A stretch of DNA of 13,220 nucleotides, taken from assembly GCA_023419655.1 (NCBI GenBank), contig JAEZXP010000213.1, forward strand, positions 1 through 13,220, in the 5' to 3' direction. The DNA is from Bacillota bacterium (GTDB lineage Bacteria; Bacillota; Clostridia; Lachnospirales; Lachnospiraceae). This document shows, piece after piece, positions 6,819 to 13,038 of this stretch; positions within the stretch are counted from its first letter, which is position 1; every line of letters starts with the position of its first letter. The notes under the pieces are model-generated. The model saw only the letters and a program-made list of their open reading frames with translations, was not told the origin of the DNA and did not search any database. The position numbers and the translations under genes were made by a program.

Positions 6819-7442
6819 TCATCCAAATAAATGATAAAATAATCTGTACGTTTCTTTTGATAAGCTTGTGACATCCGGTTCAAAAGGGATTCTAAAAAAA
6901 CATCTGTCTGTCTCACGGGCCATTCTTGCTACCAGCCTCTGCTCTGCACATGGAATCAGGTGTATCCAACTCCCGCTTCCTTTCGTATGCTTTAAGTCAC
7001 GAAGAAATGCAATCATTCTGCTTTGATTCCATATTGCCCGGTCTCCCAGAATAATTTTACTGCCGCATCGAATAAATTCTTCCCTGGAGCTGCTAAAATC
7101 CATACCAAAATCAAGAATACAGCAATCATAATCCTCATTTAAAATCTCGGGTATCTGATTTTTTGCTACCTTCTTATAATAGGTAACTCTGTCAAGCCGA
7201 AAGGATTGTTCATTCTCATCGCTCCATTCATATGCCTGCCAAAGCCTGTCAAAATCCATATGACTGTTGCATTCCAGATAAGCGGTCTTCATTCTTTTCT
7301 CCGTACCAAAATAATAAGCCAAAAGCATACCCGTGTATGTTACTCCCGCACCGCGATTCGTACCTATCAGGCCGATTGTTCTCTTTGCTTCATGGCCGGT
7401 ATTGTCCATGAGCCTTTTTAATAGCATCGGTTTCCTTTTCAT
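6819..7442 (-). CDS. Stand-alone P-loop-like (ParA/MinD/TadZ-resembling) protein lacking the Walker lysine
   Basis: Predicted cytoplasmic protein of 207 residues, not assignable to a named family. It opens with a strand and loop IGLIGTNRGAGVTYTG (23-38), placed and shaped like the deviant Walker A of SIMIBI ATPases, but Val stands where the P-loop lysine should be. Further blocks are AYLECN, YDCCILDFG (Walker-B-like position) and RIPFEPD near the C-terminus. The same blocks recur in order in the C-terminal half of the upstream kinase (YNIIIKDYG, RIPYEPD), so the two are paralogues. ATG 7442 comes one base after the kinase stop. AAAGGAG in the last kinase codons is 7 bases upstream, indicating translational coupling. 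ATP hydrolysis is doubtful; a partner, scaffold or substrate of the kinase is a reasonable inference. Confidence 0.8.
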   Translation of the reverse strand: MKRKPMLLKRLMDNTGHEAKRTIGLIGTNRGAGVTYTGMLLAYYFGTEKRMKTAYLECNSHMDFDRLWQAYEWSDENEQSFRLDRVTYYKKVAKNQIPEILNEDYDCCILDFGMDFSSSREEFIRCGSKIILGDRAIWNQSRMIAFLRDLKHTKGSGSWIHLIPCAEQRLVARMARETDRCFFRIPFEPDVTSLSKETYRLFYHLFG

Positions 7443-7443
7443 A

Positions 7444-8811
7444 TCACCGCTCCTTTTCCGTACAAAAAGCCGTCAGCTCACGGAAAAATTCCTGGCTGTT
7501 CTTATCCCCGGGCCTTGCAAATGGGTCCGGCTCATAGGGTATTCTAAGGCATTTTCCATATAGCATGCTTTTTATTGCCTGTCTGTATTGCTTGCCATCC
7601 ACAAAGTTAAACAGGAAAATAATATCCTTATATTCTGATACCATATCCAATGCCTCTTCAGAAAATCCCAGCTCCCAATCCTTCGCGCCAAGTACAAGTA
7701 TCTTGATTTTGGATTGCAGGAATTGCTCCTTGTTGGACATATTCAGACTTCCATAATCTTTGATGATGATATTATATCCGGATATATCCATCATCTTCGT
7801 ATTATCGGCATTAACCATCGCTATACCGCGAACCCTCATTATTCCCTGATTCTTTCTTAGGTCAAAATATCTGCTTTCGATATGTCCCAGGCATCTGCTC
7901 CTGTTACTCTCCACATAAAGGCATTCTATATTCTGTCGGCTGAAGTAGCAGCAAAGGCGAAAGGATAGATGGGTTGTACCGATTCTTGGCTGTGCTCCTG
8001 CAATCCCTATTTCAATCGATGATTCAGGATTCATTAGATATTTTTTCTTTTTTATGATTGCTGATAAATTTTGTTCTAATTGGGATACAGAAGCATACCT
8101 TTGTGATGAATCATATCGGAGACAGCGGCTGATAATTTTCTTTAGCTTCTTCGGACTGTTTTTAATGAAATCAATGTGCTCCATCCTTTCACCTGCCTTA
8201 CCGGCCGTCTTGCCTGTGACCATAAAATACAACAGCATTCCGATGCCATATACATCGCTTCTTTCATCTATACCATCGTTATAATACAACTCAGGGGCAG
8301 CATAGCCGATGGTTCCGTAAAATTCTGTGCTGCCATGGGCCTCATCAAGAAATATGGCACTGCCAAAATCGATGAGCTTTATAACGCTGTCGGTCACGAT
8401 AATGTTCTCAGGTTTCAGGTCCAGATATAATACGGGTCTTTTAACAGAATGGAGATAATGGATTAAATCGCAGATTTGAAGAGTGAAATGAATTATGATA
8501 TCCTCACGAAGATAATTCCTTGCCTCAACATATTCCCGTAAGGTTACTCCCTCAAGATATTGTTCAACAATATAGGAACCATCTTCATCTTCTTCAATAT
8601 CATAAACTATAGGAATACATGAATGTTTCAGGTCTTTTAGAATTTGTGCTTCCTTAAGCTGTGTCTTATACAATGGATGATGTTTGGAGATATGTTTTAT
8701 TGCCCGAAGTGAATTTAATTTGATATGTTCAGCCAGATAAACCTTTGATGTGCCTCCCCTGCCCAGAAGCTTAACGATGCGGTACTTGTCGAACCATATT
8801 TCCTGTGGCAT
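7444..8811 (-). CDS. Hanks-type Ser/Thr protein kinase fused to a P-loop-like domain
   Basis: Cytoplasmic protein of 455 residues, with no membrane segment and no PASTA repeats, so not PrkC. The kinase domain (about 8-255) has the glycine loop LGRGGTSKVY (16-25), Lys39, alphaC Glu54, catalytic loop YLDLKPEN (129-136) with Asp131 and Asn136, DFG (148-150) and APE (172-174). The HRD motif is YLD, so the arginine linking to the activation loop is absent. From about 265 a second domain runs to the end: GIAGAQPRIGTTH (269-281), YNIIIKDYG and RIPYEPD, with no Walker lysine. It matches the next gene block by block. ATG 8811 is chosen: AAAGGAG lies 3 bases upstream (short), the kinase fold begins at once, and ATG 8847 has no ribosome binding site and overlaps the likely leader. 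Autokinase activity is plausible; substrates are unknown. Confidence 0.85.
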   Translation of the reverse strand: MPQEIWFDKYRIVKLLGRGGTSKVYLAEHIKLNSLRAIKHISKHHPLYKTQLKEAQILKDLKHSCIPIVYDIEEDEDGSYIVEQYLEGVTLREYVEARNYLREDIIIHFTLQICDLIHYLHSVKRPVLYLDLKPENIIVTDSVIKLIDFGSAIFLDEAHGSTEFYGTIGYAAPELYYNDGIDERSDVYGIGMLLYFMVTGKTAGKAGERMEHIDFIKNSPKKLKKIISRCLRYDSSQRYASVSQLEQNLSAIIKKKKYLMNPESSIEIGIAGAQPRIGTTHLSFRLCCYFSRQNIECLYVESNRSRCLGHIESRYFDLRKNQGIMRVRGIAMVNADNTKMMDISGYNIIIKDYGSLNMSNKEQFLQSKIKILVLGAKDWELGFSEEALDMVSEYKDIIFLFNFVDGKQYRQAIKSMLYGKCLRIPYEPDPFARPGDKNSQEFFRELTAFCTEKER

Positions 8812-8855
8812 ATTCTCCTTTCCTATCAGCAATCGATGATGAATCATCTGGTATT

Positions 8856-8884
8856 ATTATATCCATATTATGGATATAAGGCAA
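8856..8884 (-). promoter_or_regulatory. Promoter of the kinase/P-loop operon
   Basis: On the minus strand TTGCCT (8884-8879), exactly 17 bases, then a perfect TATAAT (8861-8856). The start point would be near 8849, about 38 bases before the chosen ATG. This is a strong sigma-A-type match. Confidence 0.8.
8857..8879. promoter_or_regulatory. Candidate operator: perfect 23-bp palindrome inside the kinase promoter
   Basis: TTATATCCATA (8857-8867), one central base (8868), then TATGGATATAA (8869-8879): 11-base arms without mismatch. The dyad fills the spacer and touches both the -35 and the -10 hexamers. The position is that of a repressor binding site for a dimeric regulator. No regulator gene is adjacent. 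Confidence 0.65.
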
Positions 8885-9007
8885 GTGTTTTAATGTATGC
8901 AAAACTCCGAATTTTTTGGTGTTTTATGTACAATATGCCCATTTTATGTCTTGGTTTTTATTGTCGATAAGACACGGTTATTAATAGAAATTTCACAACT
9001 TGGCGTA

Positions 9008-9036
9008 TTGACTTTAGTTCTCTTTTAACTTATACT
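9008..9036 (+). promoter_or_regulatory. Promoter of mecA
   Basis: TTGACT (9008-9013), 17 bases, TATACT (9031-9036): one mismatch per hexamer to the sigma-A consensus. The start point near 9043 gives a leader of about 68 bases. Confidence 0.8.
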
Positions 9037-9110
9037 CTTTTTACACCAATGGTTGATTTTAGCTGTAACTAAAAGATCAGTTCCTGTTAGTACAGAAAGG
9101 GGTGTACTCT

Positions 9111-9857
9111 ATGAAGATAGAAAAGATAAGTGACAACCAGATTAGATGTACCTTGAACAAAAGTGATTTGATAGACAGGGAATTGAAAATAAGTGAGCTG
9201 GCTTACGGCACGGAGAAAGCCAAAGCATTATTTCGCGATATGATTCAGCAAGCCTTTTACGAATTTGGTTTTGAAGTAGATGATATTCCGTTAATGATAG
9301 AAGCTATTCCTGTATCTACAGAATGCCTGGTTCTTGTTATAACAAAGGTAGAGGACCCGGATGAGCTGGATACCCGTTTTTCTAAGTTTTCTTCCTTCAA
9401 TACCCATGATTTATCTGATAAAGCTTATGACGACTCTTATGCTGATGAGATAATTAATCCCCTTGAGAATTTAGATGATTTTTCAGAGGATATGGACGTC
9501 GACTCCAAAGACACTGTCGCCGTTTCCGAATCTGATAGCAAGCAGAGTGTTCAGATTCCTTCAAATCTGACGAAGGTTTATTCCTTCCGCTCCCTTGGTG
9601 AGGTTACCGATTTAGCCAATATATTACTGGGTGTTTACAACGGCACGAATACTTTATTTAAGAATCCTGTTACAGCAATTTATTATTTAGTCATTAGTAT
9701 TTCCGATCATACGCCGGAAGAGTTCAATAAAATCAGTAATATAATTTCTGAATACGGTAAGCCTGAGCGTACAACCTATGCTTCCCAGGTTTATTACAAG
9801 GAGCATTATGATGTAATTGTGAAGGATCAGGCTCTTCAAATCTTGTCTGTCATATAA
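9111..9857 (+). CDS. mecA: Adaptor protein MecA
   Basis: Adaptor that delivers substrates to the ClpC-ClpP protease and promotes ClpC hexamer assembly. The 248-residue product shows the family plan. The N-terminal domain begins MKIEKISDNQIRCTL and continues through ELAYGTEKAKALFRDMI. An acidic, low-complexity linker follows (about 83-150, rich in Asp, Glu and Ser). The C-terminal ClpC-binding domain (about 155-248) contains YSFRSLGEVTDLANIL and ends with a YYKEHYDVIVKDQAL segment. It is longer than B. subtilis MecA (218), mainly in the linker. Start at ATG 9111: AAAGGGG lies 8 bases upstream; the frame extends only to a GTG at 9102 inside that ribosome binding site. It is monocistronic and divergent from the kinase operon, sharing a 299-base intergenic region. 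Confidence 0.9.
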   Translation: MKIEKISDNQIRCTLNKSDLIDRELKISELAYGTEKAKALFRDMIQQAFYEFGFEVDDIPLMIEAIPVSTECLVLVITKVEDPDELDTRFSKFSSFNTHDLSDKAYDDSYADEIINPLENLDDFSEDMDVDSKDTVAVSESDSKQSVQIPSNLTKVYSFRSLGEVTDLANILLGVYNGTNTLFKNPVTAIYYLVISISDHTPEEFNKISNIISEYGKPERTTYASQVYYKEHYDVIVKDQALQILSVI

Positions 9858-9883
9858 TAGCCTGCAATAGGCTCAAAAACAAC

Positions 9884-9905
9884 GACAAGCGGCAATCCGC
9901 TCGTC
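9884..9905. repeat. Small GC-rich hairpin after mecA
   Basis: Arms 9884-9892 and 9897-9905 pair at 8 of 9 positions (AGCGG / CCGCT core) around a CAAT tetraloop. It precedes the strong terminator by 11 bases and may protect the mecA transcript end. Confidence 0.45.
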
Positions 9906-9915
9906 TTATGCAATT

Positions 9916-9946
9916 TAAAGGACATACCGCGATGGTATGTCCTTTA
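9916..9946. terminator. Bidirectional terminator between mecA and the DUF1858 gene
   Basis: A perfect 13-base stem (9916-9928 / 9934-9946, GGACATACC / GGTATGTCC core) with a 5-base loop. On the plus strand the tail is T-rich, and on the minus strand TTTAAATTG follows. It serves convergent genes on both sides. Confidence 0.8.
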
Positions 9947-9978
9947 TTGTATATTATTCTTTTACGTGATAATTTGTC

Positions 9979-10179
9979 TTACTCACCAATCTGTTCTGCT
10001 ATTCTATCCATAAGATCTTCAGGGTCCAGACCATGTACCATCGCTGCCTCTTCCAGGGTTTCTCCCTGTGCTGAAGGGCATCCAAGACAGTGCATACCGA
10101 TGTCAAGCAATACCGGAATAATATTCTGATCCATGGCAATCGCCTGAGCAATTGTCATGTCCTTCGTAATTGTAGCCAT
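9979..10179 (-). CDS. DUF1858 CxxC protein
   Basis: Small cytoplasmic protein of 66 residues, the whole of it one DUF1858 domain. The landmark [23 protein letters not shown] (from about residue 28) contains the paired cysteines Cys31 and Cys34 typical of the family, suggesting a redox or metal-binding site; the molecular function is unknown. The N-terminal [14 protein letters not shown] is also typical. The ribosome binding site GGAGGT stands 6 bases before the ATG. It is transcribed away from the ferredoxin gene, with which it shares about 200 bases of control region. Confidence 0.85.
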   Translation of the reverse strand: MATITKDMTIAQAIAMDQNIIPVLLDIGMHCLGCPSAQGETLEEAAMVHGLDPEDLMDRIAEQIGE

Positions 10180-10219
10180 AAAATTACCTCCTTAATCTGC
10201 GGTTCTATCTTTAAATTAC

Positions 10220-10225
10220 ATTATA
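10220..10225 (-). promoter_or_regulatory. Possible -10 of the DUF1858 gene
   Basis: A perfect TATAAT on the minus strand (10225-10220), about 40 bases before the ATG. No good -35 is seen at 17 bases, so the call rests on the -10 and its position. Confidence 0.4.
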
Positions 10226-10314
10226 CGCCATATAAGGCACTGATTTAGTAGCCTTGGCAACATTATATTCTATTAAATCCCCTACGTCAAGAATATATAT
10301 ATATGTTTTTCCCC

Positions 10315-10343
10315 TTGCATAATTCTTATTCATATATTAAAAT
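10315..10343 (+). promoter_or_regulatory. Promoter of the ferredoxin gene
   Basis: TTGCAT (10315-10320), 17 bases, TAAAAT (10338-10343). The start point near 10350 leaves a leader of about 28 bases. An (AT)n run lies just upstream at 10292-10304 and could act as an UP-like or flexible element. Confidence 0.6.
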
Positions 10344-10377
10344 TAGAGGGATTGTTAATTACAAAGGAGGTAATATC

Positions 10378-10545
10378 ATGGCACATAAAATTAGTGATGA
10401 TTGCATCAGCTGTGGCGCTTGCGAAAGTGAATGCCCTACAAGTGCAATCTCAGAAGGCGCTGCACACTATGAAATTGATCCGGATACATGCATCGACTGT
10501 GCAGCATGTGTGGACGTTTGTCCTACCGATTCAATCTCAGCTTAG
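10378..10545 (+). CDS. 2[4Fe-4S] clostridial-type ferredoxin
   Basis: Low-potential electron carrier of the cytoplasm, able to serve pyruvate:ferredoxin oxidoreductase, hydrogenase or Rnf. The 55-residue product carries two CxxCxxCxxxCP clusters, CISCGACESECP and CIDCAACVDVCP, each ligating a [4Fe-4S] centre with crossed fourth cysteines. Length and the spacing between clusters match the Clostridium pasteurianum protein. The ATG at 10378 has AAAGGAGG 7 bases upstream. The frame is open further upstream to 10303, but that part overlaps the promoter and has no ribosome binding site. It is monocistronic, followed by a terminator at 10581-10623. The specific redox partner cannot be told from the sequence. 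Confidence 0.95.
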   Translation: MAHKISDDCISCGACESECPTSAISEGAAHYEIDPDTCIDCAACVDVCPTDSISA

Positions 10546-10580
10546 TATATAATATATACATATTGCGATGCACAAAGGGG

Positions 10581-10623
10581 AAGAGAGCTGTGCCAATCTA
10601 TCCGACGGCCGGTTCTCTTTTTT
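10581..10623 (+). terminator. Terminator after ferredoxin
   Basis: Arms 10581-10594 and 10607-10619 (AAGAGAG... / ...TTCTCTT) pair with two G-U wobbles and one bulge, followed by TTTTTT. On the minus strand the same stem lies beyond the MerR-type gene and may stop that transcript too. A competing hairpin (10592-10598 with 10632-10638) shares part of the left arm. Confidence 0.7.
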
Positions 10624-10662
10624 ATTGTATCGGATTGGCCTGTCCAATAAATGAGGTTCGGC

Positions 10663-11340
10663 TTATATGTACACCTTATTCTTTTTGAAAAACTTGGACC
10701 TTTTTCTTCCCTTTCCTTCAAATGCAGCTGCCGCATGCATTCTGCTTCTTTGATAATCCCTTAAGGTTGCATCAAATTTCTTATAACGCTCCTCCTCCTT
10801 CTCCTCCTGCAGCCTCATAAGAAAGTTCATTTCCTTAACTACAGAATCGGTTACGTTCGAACTTATATTTTCTGAAAGCTCAGCATTATTATCCTTTAAC
10901 GCAGACATAATAATTTGATTCATTATTGCCTTAAACTGGCCCATTTTATCATTTGCGTCTGCTTCAATTTCATCTTTATTCTCACTTGTAATAAGGCTTG
11001 TCCCCTCTTCATGCTCTTGCAAAGTGCTATATTCATCCTTACACATTTCAATCACCTTCCCGTTAAGTTCATTTTTAAGCTTTGCCATCGTATGACTGTC
11101 AAGTGATTCCAACTGATTGAGATTAGGCAGAAGCATCTTTATCGCCTTCAACTGAAAGCCCTGGTCTCTTAATTGTTTTATCGTTTTTAACAGTTCAATA
11201 TCGGAGTCCTTATAATACCGATGTCCCATCTCATTTCTATTAATTGACAGGCTAAGTTCATCTCCCCAATACCGTAGTGTATGTGATTCTACTCCAACTT
11301 TTTTAGAAGTCTCCGAAATCATATACCTAATTTCTTCCAT
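10663..11340 (-). CDS. MerR-type helix-turn-helix protein with long charged C-terminus
   Basis: Predicted DNA-binding protein of 225 residues. The N-terminus (about 7-75) is a MerR winged helix: MISETSKKVGVESHTLRYW, then the wing MGHRYYKDSDIELL and a helix LRDQGFQLKAIKMLL. The remainder has no small-molecule-binding cysteines or known effector domain. It is highly charged, has an acidic helical middle, a likely coiled coil rich in Glu, Arg and Lys (about 175-205), an AAAA patch and a basic tail (GKGRKRSKFFKKNK). The layout recalls MerR-DUF3967 or RacA-like DNA-anchoring proteins more than effector-sensing regulators; this is an inference. ATG 11340 has GGAGG 7 bases upstream. It is monocistronic, with its own promoter. 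Confidence 0.8.
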   Translation of the reverse strand: MEEIRYMISETSKKVGVESHTLRYWGDELSLSINRNEMGHRYYKDSDIELLKTIKQLRDQGFQLKAIKMLLPNLNQLESLDSHTMAKLKNELNGKVIEMCKDEYSTLQEHEEGTSLITSENKDEIEADANDKMGQFKAIMNQIIMSALKDNNAELSENISSNVTDSVVKEMNFLMRLQEEKEEERYKKFDATLRDYQRSRMHAAAAFEGKGRKRSKFFKKNKVYI

Positions 11341-11399
11341 CGATTATCCTCCATATTTATTTTGCTTCTGAAATCCTGTAATTATTTTCCACTTTTTAC

Positions 11400-11427
11400 A
11401 TTATAACATAGCAAACCTCAATTGCAA
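11400..11427 (-). promoter_or_regulatory. Promoter of the MerR-type gene
   Basis: On the minus strand TTGCAA (11427-11422), 16 bases, perfect TATAAT (11405-11400) preceded by TGT, so an extended -10. The start point near 11393 gives a leader of about 53 bases. Confidence 0.7.
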
Positions 11428-11462
11428 TACGTTTTCCTCATATTCCCATTTAACTTATCGAC

Positions 11463-11500
11463 AGAAAAAGGAGACACTTATCCGAAGTCTCTCCTTTTCT
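11463..11500. terminator. Bidirectional terminator downstream of dnaB
   Basis: Arms 11463-11479 and 11485-11500 form a stem of about 15 pairs with one mismatch and one bulge (GGAGA / TCTCC core), flanked by A-tract and T-tract on both strands. On the minus strand it ends TTTTT, the classical layout. It lies 170 bases beyond the dnaB stop, after the nested repeat element. Confidence 0.8.
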
Positions 11501-11501
11501 A

Positions 11502-11649
11502 CATGATTCGTGAATAAGCGAAAAAACGAGAGAAGTAAAATGAACCATAAAGTCGCTTTTCACTTTTAGGGTTCATTTATTCTCTCGGTATGAGCAATGC
11601 GAGCGAAAGGACGTAGTCCTTGAGCTTTCGCTTATTCGTTTAATTCATG
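11502..11649. repeat. Nested inverted-repeat element in the dnaB 3' untranslated region
   Basis: Outer arms: GAATAAGCGAAA (11512-11523) is an exact inverse of 11626-11637, with CATGA/TCATG further out (11502-11506 / 11645-11649). Second layer: CGAGAGAA at 11527 and TTCTCTCG at 11580 begin imperfect arms of about 18-20 bases (11527-11546 / 11570-11587). Third: a local hairpin AAGGAC-GTA-GTCCTT (11607-11621) with GCGAAAG/CTTTCGC around it (11603-11609 / 11625-11631). No ORF is inside. It could be a small non-coding mobile unit (MITE-like) or a structured RNA. Confidence 0.7.
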
Positions 11650-11670
11650 ATGTGCTCAATAGGGATTCCC

Positions 11671-13008
11671 CTATGACATCCTGTTTTCTCTGTTTGCAAA
11701 TTTCGTAAACTGTGATAACCATGCCAGCTTAATCGTCCCTGTAGGACCGTTACGTTGTTTTCCTATGATAACCTCTGTTACTCCCGGCTCTTCCGAATCC
11801 AGATTGTAATAGTCGTCCCGATAGATGAACATTACGACGTCGGCATCCTGCTCGATGGCTCCTGATTCTCTCAAATCAGACAGCATCGGTCTTTTATCCG
11901 GCCGCTGTTCTACGGCACGGCTTAGCTGGGATAATGCGATAACCGGTACGTTAATCTCCCTTGCCAGCGCTTTCAGGGAACGGGATATCTCTGAGATTTC
12001 CTGCTGACGGGATTCCGATTTTTTATTGCCGCTCATCAGCTGAAGATAGTCTATTATAATCAGTCCCAGATTTCTCTCAAGCTTCAGCTTCCGGCATTTT
12101 GACCTCAGCTCACTGATGGATATGGACGAGGTATCATCAATAACAAGATTGGAATTACCTATTATTCTGGCGCTTTCCATCAGATTTGCCCATTCCTCTG
12201 CGGACAGGTTACCTGTCCGGATATTCTGGGAATCCACTCTGGAATTCATCGCCAAAAGACGTTTTGCCAGCTGGTCCTGCGACATCTCCAGGCTGAATAT
12301 CGCTGTTGTTATATTGGAACGCAATGCCACATATTCGGCTATGTTCAATGCAAAAGCCGTCTTTCCCATGGAAGGTCTTGCGGCTATCAGAATTAAATCC
12401 GAGGGCTGCAGCCCTGCCGTCTTATAGTCCAAATCATAAAAGCCTGTGGCAATACCGGTAACACTTCCCTGATTTTTTGATGCCGCTTCAATACTGTCGA
12501 TGGAACGAAGTACAATTTCCTTAATATCGGCAAATTCCTTTGTGCCCCGGTTTTGGGAAATGTTAAATACTTGTTTTTCTATCTTTTCAAGAATTGTGTC
12601 AAGCTTTTCCTTATCAAGATAACAGTCGTTCGCCGCCTCTTCCGCAACCTTAATCAATCTTCTGAGTACTGCCTTATCTCTTACAATCTGGGCATAGTAC
12701 TTTACATTGGCGGAGGTTGGCACGGAGGCAACCAGGTCTCCTATAAACTCCAGACTGCTCAACTGGGGCGGGACATCCTTCTCTTTCAACCGGTTCTGTA
12801 AAGTTACCAAATCAACAGGCTTTCCCTCGTTAAATAATTCCAGCATCGTATCAAAAAGTATACCATGCTGCTGCTCATAAAAATCACTGTTATCTAACAC
12901 CTCAGAAGCCATAAGAATCGCATCCTTGTCCATAATCATGGAACCGATGACAGACTGTTCAGCCTCTATGCTATGAGGAAGTATCTTCTTTATAAAAGCC
13001 TCATCCAT
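11671..13008 (-). CDS. dnaB: Replicative DNA helicase DnaB
   Basis: Hexameric 5'-3' helicase that opens the chromosomal replication fork and recruits DnaG primase. The 445-residue product has the normal length and no intein. The N-terminal domain (about 8-110, PHSIEAEQSVIGSM) is followed by the linker helix and the RecA-like ATPase domain (from about 180). That domain carries Walker A ARPSMGKT (210-217), FSLEMS (238-243), Walker B GLIIIDYLQLM (315-325), SQLSRAVE and the C-terminal KQRNGPTGT block with the arginine finger region. The ATG at 13008 has AGGGGGA about 6 bases upstream. It follows rplI by 30 bases with no promoter between, the usual clostridial rplI-dnaB operon. Its transcript runs through the nested repeat element to the terminator at 11463-11500. 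Confidence 0.97.
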   Translation of the reverse strand: MDEAFIKKILPHSIEAEQSVIGSMIMDKDAILMASEVLDNSDFYEQQHGILFDTMLELFNEGKPVDLVTLQNRLKEKDVPPQLSSLEFIGDLVASVPTSANVKYYAQIVRDKAVLRRLIKVAEEAANDCYLDKEKLDTILEKIEKQVFNISQNRGTKEFADIKEIVLRSIDSIEAASKNQGSVTGIATGFYDLDYKTAGLQPSDLILIAARPSMGKTAFALNIAEYVALRSNITTAIFSLEMSQDQLAKRLLAMNSRVDSQNIRTGNLSAEEWANLMESARIIGNSNLVIDDTSSISISELRSKCRKLKLERNLGLIIIDYLQLMSGNKKSESRQQEISEISRSLKALAREINVPVIALSQLSRAVEQRPDKRPMLSDLRESGAIEQDADVVMFIYRDDYYNLDSEEPGVTEVIIGKQRNGPTGTIKLAWLSQFTKFANRENRMS

Positions 13009-13038
13009 TGGTAATCCCCCTATATGAATCTGATACTA

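Noticed and set aside
6713..6916. Minus-strand open frame of 67 codons (start GTG) overlapping the end of the P-loop gene
   Set aside because: No ribosome binding site before its GTG or internal ATG, about half of it is out of frame with a real gene, and no recognisable motif. The P-loop gene is complete without it because it ends just past the RIPFEPD block like its paralogue, so it is not a frameshifted extension.
8812..8847. N-terminal extension of the kinase from ATG 8847
   Set aside because: No ribosome binding site, and it sits at the predicted transcription start. ATG 8811 has AAAGGAG, although the spacing is short.
10292..10304. AT dinucleotide run as a possible microsatellite or switch
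   Set aside because: Only about six units in AT-rich intergenic DNA and not placed inside a promoter spacer; nothing shows phase variation.
10303..10377. Longer ferredoxin with a 25-residue leader
   Set aside because: The region holds the promoter and the ribosome binding site of the short form; clostridial ferredoxins start at this Met-Ala.
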